From Planctomycetota bacterium (GTDB lineage: Bacteria; Planctomycetota; Phycisphaerae; WQYP01), in contig JAJYZY010000016.1 of assembly GCA_021799715.1 (NCBI GenBank), positions 1 through 26,588 of the forward strand: 26,588 nt of DNA, given 5' to 3'. Positions 14,701 to 23,700 of this stretch are shown piece after piece (the stretch's first letter is position 1; each line of letters begins with the position of its first letter). The notes under the pieces are model-generated. The model did not search any database and was not told the DNA's origin. It saw only the letters and a program-made list of their open reading frames with translations. The position numbers and the translations under genes were made by a program.

Positions 14701-17700
14701 AAAGCCGGTCACCAGGAAATCAGCCGTGGTCAAATTGTAATTGGCATTTCCATTGTAGATTTTTGTCGGCGTCTCCTGCAATACGGTCGACACGGTAAGG
14801 GCAAGTGGAGTAATTGACAATGCCGTCTGATTGCTTGCAGCCTGCACAATCGTGTAATTGCCGTTGTTCGCGGTAAGCGAATAATCGTCAATTGGATAGC
14901 TGCCTACATTACTACCTTGGACGGCGGTGGTGGTAAAAATTGTATTGTCATTGGTGGCATTGGCCAGTGTGTCGCTGCCCAGAAATCCTGTAACGGTTCC
15001 TGATAAACTTGGCAGCGCCGCATTATACAGCGAAGTGGCGGGAGTGGCGGTAACGGTTAACAGCGCGGGTGTAATGGTCACCGAACCGCCGCTTAATGAA
15101 TAGTCCGCCGCGAGACCCGTCCCACCCGCGGTAAAAGCCAGTGTTCCCAGCGCTGAAATTGACTCGTTGCCTTTGTTCTCGCCCGCTAAAGTGCCCGCCC
15201 CTGTTACCGCAACCGTTTGCGATCCAATGCCTGTTGGGACAATTCCAGCACTTCCGAAAATGGCGGCGGCGGCATCGGTATTGGCATCGTAAACACGGGT
15301 TCCCGATATGGTAATTGGATCGGGCGTGATGCTGCCGGCACCTGTAACCGTTACCGGTGAAAGAACATAATTGACCAAGTTTGTTCCGGTGCCGGCGACC
15401 GCCGCGAGGTCCGCACTGTTTAAGGTTGCCGATACCGATACCGCCGATGGAACATCCGCAGTTGCCACGCCCTGGCTGTTTAAGAAAGTGCCAATACCGC
15501 TGACAGTAGCGCTGTTACCATTAACAAATCCGGACAACGTGAAATCACTGGATGGAAGCGCTACGGTCGTGGTGCCGTTGTAAACACGGGTTGTCGTGGT
15601 GGATATAGTTGTATTGACGGTTAAATCCAGGGGTGTAATGGTTAAAGCTGTGGCGTTTGAGGCAGCCTGAACATATATGTAGTCCCCGTTATCGGCGGTC
15701 AGGCCGGTGCCATCAATGGCATACTGCCCGGCATTACTGGCAGTTGTAGCCGCGGAAATAAAACTCAGCGTGCCGGTGGTCGCGGAAGCTTGATTTTGAC
15801 TATCGACAAAACCCGTAAGTGTACCGGAAAAGCTTGGATTGGACGTAAAATAGGGACGGCTGACCGGAGTCGCATTGTATGTCAATATCGCCGGGCTGAT
15901 TGTTCCAACCCCGGAAATCGCCCCGGTGGGCAATACATAGTCCGCCAGATCGGTTCCGGAATCGGCGACAAAATTCCCCGCCGACAAAGTCGTGCTGACC
16001 GTGGTTGCGGTATCGACATCCGCCGTGTTAAAGCTCCCGCTGGTCTGCGAAATGGCGGCACCCTGACCGGAAATGAATCCTGAGATTGTGAAATTGCCGG
16101 AAGTGAGAGTGGCCGCTGTAGTACCGTCGTACTGTTTGCTGGCCGAAAGCGTCACAGTAATCGGATCGGCCGTGATGGCACCTGCCCCGCTGACCACCGT
16201 ACCGACCGGCAGGATATAATTGGCGAAATCAGTGCTACCAACGGGTGTCAAATCACCGGCGGTTAATGTTGTCGATACGGTTGTTGCCGTTGGAACATCG
16301 GCACTGTTGTACGCGCCGATCGCATTGACCGACGCACCATCACTGCCCACAAAGCCGCTGAAGGTGAAATCGCTTGTGTTCAGAACAGCTGTGGTGGTTC
16401 CGTCATAAGCTTTGGTGGGATCGCCGGTTAATGAAACGGTCACCGGCCTGGGAGTAATGGCACCAGGTCCGGAGGCGATAACCGGCAGCGTATAGTTGCT
16501 TAAGAGAGTTCCGTTATTGGCCGTGAAATCCCCCGATGACAGCGACGCCGTAACATTTATATTCTGCCCCGCATTGCTGCCGGCATAGGTACCGACAGCT
16601 TGAGATATACCGGCCCCTTGACCGGCGATAAAGCCGGCAAGCGAGTAATCGGAGGGTGTGAGCGTCGCCACTACTCCGCCATCAAATACTTTTGTCGGGT
16701 TGCCCGTTATAGCCACGCTTATCGGCAGGGGATTAATAGTTCCCGGCCCCGTGGCGCTGGTGGGCATGGCGTAATTGGAAGCAGTCGTACCAGTTGCGAA
16801 TGAATAGTCGCTGCTGGTTAATGTCGCACTGACAGGAATGTTCGTGCCCGCATTCGGGCTGCTGTACGTGCCGGTGACCGGCAATACGGTGGCAATCTGG
16901 CCGGGCGCAAATCCCGTAAGTGTAAAGTCACCCGCGGTTAAGACGGAGGAGGTCGTCGAATCATAGGCCTTCGTTGGATTACCTGTGATCGATACGGTTA
17001 CCGGTGCCGGCGTGATAGAGCCCGCTCCGGTCAGGAGGGTATTAATCGGCAGCACATAGTTACTTAGGTTGGTTGACCCGGTCGGTGAAAAATTTGCCGC
17101 CGATAAGGCGGTCGTGACGGCGGTGGCTCCGATCACATTGGCGCTGTTATATTCGCCGGTTGAGGTTACAGTTGCCCCTTGCCCCGATACAAACCCCGAT
17201 AAAACAAAATCGCCCGCGGTCAAATTCGCCTGGGTCGTACCGTCGTATGTTTTCGTGGCGGAGATGCTTACGGTAATCGTCGCCGGCGACATATTGAGAG
17301 CGGTCGCATTTCCGGCGGCTTGAACAATGTTGTAATTGCCGTTGTTCGCCGTCAGGCTCAGAGCATCCACCGGATATTGTCCAACGGGACTGAGACTTGT
17401 CGCGGTGGTCGTAAAAGTTGCATCATCATTGGTTGCATTGGACAAAGTATCGCTGCCGAGAAAGCCCGTGACAGTACCGGAAAGCGCCGGAAGCGCCGCA
17501 CCGTAAGTGGTGTTGACGGGGGTTGCCGAAACGGTCAGCGTAGCGGGAGTCACCGTCACCGTTCCACCGGCAAGCGAATAGTTGCTGGCCAGCCCGGCCT
17601 GAAGTCCAGTACCGTTGGCCAATGCCAAGCCAGCTGTAGAAGTCAACGACTCACTGCCGACGTTTTCGCTGCTGATATTTCCTGTTCCGGTAACCGTCAG

Positions 17701-20700
17701 ATTCTCTCCGTTAACTCCGGAAGCAATCAACCCGTCAACGCCGAAAATGGATCCATTGGCATCCGTGGCTGCGTCATAAACGCGCGTACCAGATATGGTC
17801 ACGGGCGCCGGCGTAATAATGCCCGGGCCGGAAAGCAGGATGTTGATCGGCAGCGTGTAATTGCTCGCCGTACCGGATGAAAAGGTTATATCGGCCGCGG
17901 TAAGCGTAGTCGAAACGGTGTTGGCCTGCAGAACATTCGGACTGTTGTAGAAATAGCCTGACGCCTCCGCTGTGGCGCTGTCGCCATTTTTTAGACCCGT
18001 GATACTGAAATCCGCCGGCGTAAGCGTGATGTAAGTGGTTCCATCATATACTTTCGTAGCGCCAATAATGGAGATATCTAACGGAGCCGGTGTTACAGTC
18101 AATGCGGTGGCATTGCCCGGGGCCTGCACGAGCACATAATCATTGGCGTTGCCGGAGTCCAAGGTCAAACCGGAGCCGGTAATCGGATATGTTCCCACCG
18201 GACTGTTAATCGTGGCGGTTGTTGTAAAGGTCAGTGTACCGGTCGTCGTACTGGCCAGCGTATCGGAACCAACAAAGCCGGTGACCGTCCCGGTCAATGT
18301 CGGATTCGCGGTTCCGTAATTTCGGCTGACGGGATTTGCCGTGTAGCTCAAAAGCAACTCGGCGGGATCAATGGTTCCATATCCGGAAAGGGCGATGGCC
18401 CCGGCAATGGTGTAATTACTGGATAGTGTGTTGGAATTGAATGTGAAATCAGACGGGGTTAACGTTGCGGTTACAGGAATATTTGTCCCCACATTAACAC
18501 TCGCATACGTCCCGGTTAGTTGCACCTGTGCTCCCTCACCGGGCGCAAAGCCGGTGAAGGTCACATCGCCGGCGTTTATATACGCCGTGGCTGTTCCATC
18601 GTAAGTCTTGGTAGGATTCCCGCTGAGCGTAGCGGAAATCGCCGCGGGGGTTATCTGGCCTGTCCCCGACGCCGTGGTGTTAATCGGAATGGTATAATTG
18701 GATAAGAGTGTGCCGGAATCGGGTTGGAAATCCCCCGGTGCCAGAGAAGTCGTGACGGTCGTGGCATCAACAACATTGGGGCTGTTGTACCATCCCTGCG
18801 CGTTGACCGTTGCACCCTGACCGCTGACAAAACCGCTGACAACGAGCGTCGGTGTCGAACCGGCCGTTGTCAGGGTCGTAATAACATTGCCGTCGTAAGT
18901 TTTTGTCGGGTCGTTGGTGACTGAAAATGTCAACGGCCTGGGAGTAATATTCAGTGCAACTGCGTTGGTCGCGGCCTGAAGGATGTTGTAATTACCGTTA
19001 TCCGCGGTTAAGCCCGAGCCATCGATGGCATAGGAACCAACATTACTGGCGCTGGTGGCGGCAGTAGAGAATGTCAGGGTTCCGGTGGTGGCATTGGATA
19101 ACGTGTCAGTGCCCACAAAACCGCTGATAGAACCGGATGGGGTCGGTATGCTGTTACCGTAGAGCGTACTTAGTGAATTGGCGGTCATAATCAAAGTGGC
19201 GGGCGTGACATTGACCGTTGCCGCCGCGATTGAATAATTACTTGCCAAGCCCCCGGTAATTCCGCTCCCGTTGGCTAATGCTAACGTGCCAAGCTGCACG
19301 CTTTCGGGACCAACGTTCTCACTGGCCAAAGTCCCGGTTCCGTTAATGGCCAGGGTCTGGCCATCGACTCCGTTGATTATCCCGAAGAGATTTGCATTGG
19401 CATCCGTGCCGGCATCATACGTTCGCGTTGCCGTCAGGGTAATTTGCGCCGGAGTAATAGCGCCCGGCGAATTGAGAATAGTGTTGGTGGGTAAAATATA
19501 GTTGCTTAAAAGCGTTCCGCCGCTGGCGGTAATATCTCCTGCCGCCAAAACCGTCGTGATGCTGTCCGCGGTGGCAACATTCGGGCTGTTATACGCACCG
19601 ACGGTATTGACGCTGACCGTGGCCAATTGGCTGGGCACAAACCCTGTGAGCGTGAAATTACCTGTTGTTAACGTTGCAGTGGTCGTGCCATCATAAACTT
19701 TCGTCGGCGTACCATTAATGGTGATGCCCACGGGCGCGGGAGTAATGGCTCCTTCTCCCGTGGCGCTTGCGGGCAAAGTGTAATTGGTAAGATTGGTTGC
19801 GCCTGAAGCAACAAAGTCGCCGCTTGTCAAAGGTGCTGTAACCAGTATGCCTTGTCCCGCATTGGTACTGGCATAGGTTCCGGTAACCGCAGAAATGGCG
19901 GCCCCCTCCCCGGCGATAAAGCCCGCCAAGGAGAAATCGCCGGAGGTTAAATCAGCGGCGGCGGTGCCGTCATATACTTTCGTGGGATTCCCTGTAATGA
20001 CGACACTTACCGGCAGCGGTGTAATAGCCGCGGGGCCGCTAACCGAGGCGGGGAAGGCATAATTGGAAAGCGTCGTGCCCGACGCCGCCACGATCTCGCC
20101 GGTCAAATCCGCGGTAACGGTCGACGCGGTGGCCACATTCGGGGAATTGTATACCCCGGCAGTCTGTATAACGGTTGCGCTTTGATTGGCGGCGAATCCG
20201 GAAAGCGTAAAGTCCCCGGACGCCAGAACGGAGCTGGTTGTGCCGTCATAGGGCTTCGTGGGGTCGCCTGTAAGCGTGATGGTAATGGGCGCTGGCGTGA
20301 TCGTGCCTGTTCCGGCCAGTGTCACATTGTTCGGAAGAATGTAATTATTCAGATTGGTTTGGGCGTTGCCCGTGAAATTATTGGCGTTGATGGTGGCCGT
20401 GACGGTAATTCCGGTTCCGGCATTAGCATCGGCATAACTCCCCGCGACATTCACAGTTGCGCTTTGTCCACTGACAAATCCGCTGAAGGTGAAATCTCCC
20501 GCATTAAGCGTCGCGGTGGTGGTGCCGTCATAGGGTTTGGTCGGGGTGCCGCTGAGACTCACGGCGGTAATTGTCGCAGGCGTGATATCCGCGGTTATTC
20601 CCGCAGGTTGTACCAAAGCATAATTACCCAGGGTATTACCGGTTAATGTCATGGCGGTCGATACTGACTCGATACCCGCATTGGCGCTGGCCAGGCTGCC

Positions 20701-23700
20701 CGATGTAGCATTCGCCAGTGTAATGGTGTCGGAACCATAGATCGTTCCTGACAGAGTCGCCCCGCTGAGACTTACGGTATTTAGCCCGTTATAGACTCGG
20801 TCCGTTGCGACTGCTCCGGTTACGTACAGCGGTGCCGGGGTAATGTTCACCGTGTCCGTTCCACCCACCAGCGTGTAGTTACTCGCCAGCCCCGTGCCGT
20901 TGCCGAGTGCCAGGGTTCCCAGCGAACTTAGCGAATAGCTTCCAACATTTTCGCCGGATACCGCCGACGCTCCGGAAATTATTAAGGTCTGCCCATTGAC
21001 ACCGGTGGCAGTGGAGAAAATAGCCCCATTAACAGTTGTCGTTGCATTGTAAGACCGTGTTCCGGTGAGATTAAAAATCGCCGGATTAATCGTGTAAGCG
21101 GAGGCGTTTGATGCCGCCTGAACAATAACATAATTGTTGTCACTCAAAGTCAGGCCGGAGCCATCAATGGCATAGTGCCCCACATTGCTGGTGCTCGTTG
21201 CCGCTGTTGAAAAACTTAATGTTCCGGTCGTAACACTGGATTGCGAATCACTACCGAGAAACCCAGTAATGGAACCCGTAACCGACGAGATCGCTGCTCC
21301 GTAAAGGCTGCTGGCGGAATTGGCTGTTTCCGTTAACGTAGCAGGTGTAATTGACACAACGTCGGTTCCACCCACAAGGGTGTAATTGCTGGCCAAGCCC
21401 GTGCCGTTGCCCAAAGCCAGCGTTCCGAGAGACGCGACATTTTCATTCCCCGCATTGGCCCCGGCCAGGGTTCCGGAACCGGAAAGCGTAAGCGTCTGTG
21501 ATCCCAGCCCGGTAATCGCGGAGAATATGCTGGAATTGGCGTCGGTGTTGGCGTCGTATACTCTTGTACCGCTAAGATTGATAACCACCGGGGTGACCGA
21601 CACGGTATCGGTGCCTCCCGCCAGCGTATAATTGCTTGCCGTTCCGGTGCCATTGCCTAAAGCCAGACTGCCCAATGAACTGAGAGTCTCACTGCCAGCA
21701 TTGGCACCGGCAAGGATACCCTGGCCCGAAAGCGTCAAGGTTTGGCCATTGACACCCGTAATCGCAGAGAAAATACCGGCGGCGGCATCGACATTTGCGT
21801 CGTACACCCGCGTTCCGGAGAGATTGATAATCGCCGGATTGATTGTCAGCGCTCCGCCGCTGATGGTGATGAGATATCCCTGCTGATTTGACCAGATTAC
21901 CGGTGCGTACGTTCCCACATTGACATCACCGGCGTATGGATCCGTCAAGCCCAGCACATTGCCCGAAGCCGCCGCCCCCGCCACAGAATAGTTGACGTTG
22001 CTTAACGTATCGGTGGAAGCTACGGCGTTATAGGTTTGCTGGATATTTGATGCGGTAATTGTCAACGGAGTTAAAAATGCGGTCAAAAGCGGAGTGGTAT
22101 TCCCGGGATAAATGGTCCAATATGAACCAGAGGAAAAATCAAAACCCGCGAAATTGCTTTGCTGCATCATGCCTGAAGCTGTTAATCCCCCACCTCCGGA
22201 GGCCGCGTTACTCTGGTTATATCCCACGCCCGTTGACATCGTGGCGCTGTTCCAATATCCGTCGGTCAACGTGCCGCTGTAATTCCAACCCACTACCGCG
22301 CCAATATCATAACTGCCGGAAGATGCCGTGCCGGCTGCGCCTGTAATAACGCCGGTAGCATACACATTGTCTATGATCCCGGTGTAAGAAGAAGAGCCGT
22401 TTCGTCCCACAATTCCGCCCGTGGCACCATTGCCTCCGGTAACGTTACCAGTGGTATAGGAATTACTGACTGTGCCATCATTCAAACCAACTAACCCGCC
22501 GACACTCCCTCCCGTAGCGTCTACCGTAGAACTGGAATATGCGTCATTAACCGTGCCGGTTCCGAGATCGCCTATCAGCGAGCCGGTGTCATGCGTACCG
22601 GTAATGCTGCCGCCGTTCAACCCGATATTTTCAACGATGCCGCCGCCCACAACACTGGAAAAAAGGCCCAATCCATAATCCGTTGTATTATCAATGACCA
22701 AATTGGAAATATAATGTCCGTTGCCATTGAGAATGCCCGAAAAGCCCGATGTGCTGCTATAGCCCAAATACGCCGCGCCGTTGCCTACCGGCACAAATCC
22801 GGATGCACCCCACACGTCGTCCTGCGTTGAGCTCGTGGCGGTTCCGGTATTAACGGCATTGATATTATTGGCCAGTGTATACGTTGCCGTTGGGGCCAAC
22901 ACCATAAGCTGTAACTGATGGGCGTTGCTGATGGTAGTGGACCATTCACTGGCGAGCATGGGCAAAGTGCCACCCGCAGCTCCGTTGGCGTTATTGAGTG
23001 AACCATCCAGATCGACCACAACCCAGGCGTTACCGGTCGCACCCGGCGTAGCGGAGGCGGAAAAGCCTGTAAAATTATTCAAAGTAAACAACTGCGATGT
23101 GGTCAAGCCCGTCACTGTGGTGGCTGTGCCACTGCCACCGCCGATGCCGGTACTCCCGGCGGTGGTGGTATCCCAGTGGCCATCGGTTATGGTGCCGCCG
23201 CTGGCGTACCCCACCAGACCGCCGACGCTGCTGCTGCTGCCGCTGCCGCTGCCGCTGACATTGCCGGTGGCGTAGCAATTGGTGATGCTCCCGTCGGAGT
23301 TGTCCCCCACCAAGCCGCCGACGCTGCTGCTGCTGCCGCTGCCGCTGACATTGCCGGTGGCGTAGCAATTGGCAATGCTGCCGCTATTGTACCCCACCAA
23401 GCCGCCGACGCTGCTCGTGCTGTAGCTGCTGCTGACATTGCCGGTGGCATAGCAATTGGCAATGCTGCTGCCGGAGTTGTCGCCCACCAAGCCGCCGACG
23501 GCGCTGTGGATGCCGCCGCCGCTGACACTGTCGGTAGCGTAGCAATTGCTGATGCTCCCGCCGGGGGCGAACCCTACCAGACCGCCGACGCTGCTGTAGC
23601 TGCCGCCGCTGACACTGACGGTGGCGTAGCAATTGGTGATGCCGCCGGAGTTGTACCCCACCAAGCCGCCGACGCTGCTGCCGGAGCTGCTGCTGCTGAC

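Noticed and set aside
17320..17880. 186-codon plus-strand ORF inside tpsA
   Set aside because: Basic, low-information antisense frame opposite a well-supported coding frame; many similar shadows occur along the gene.
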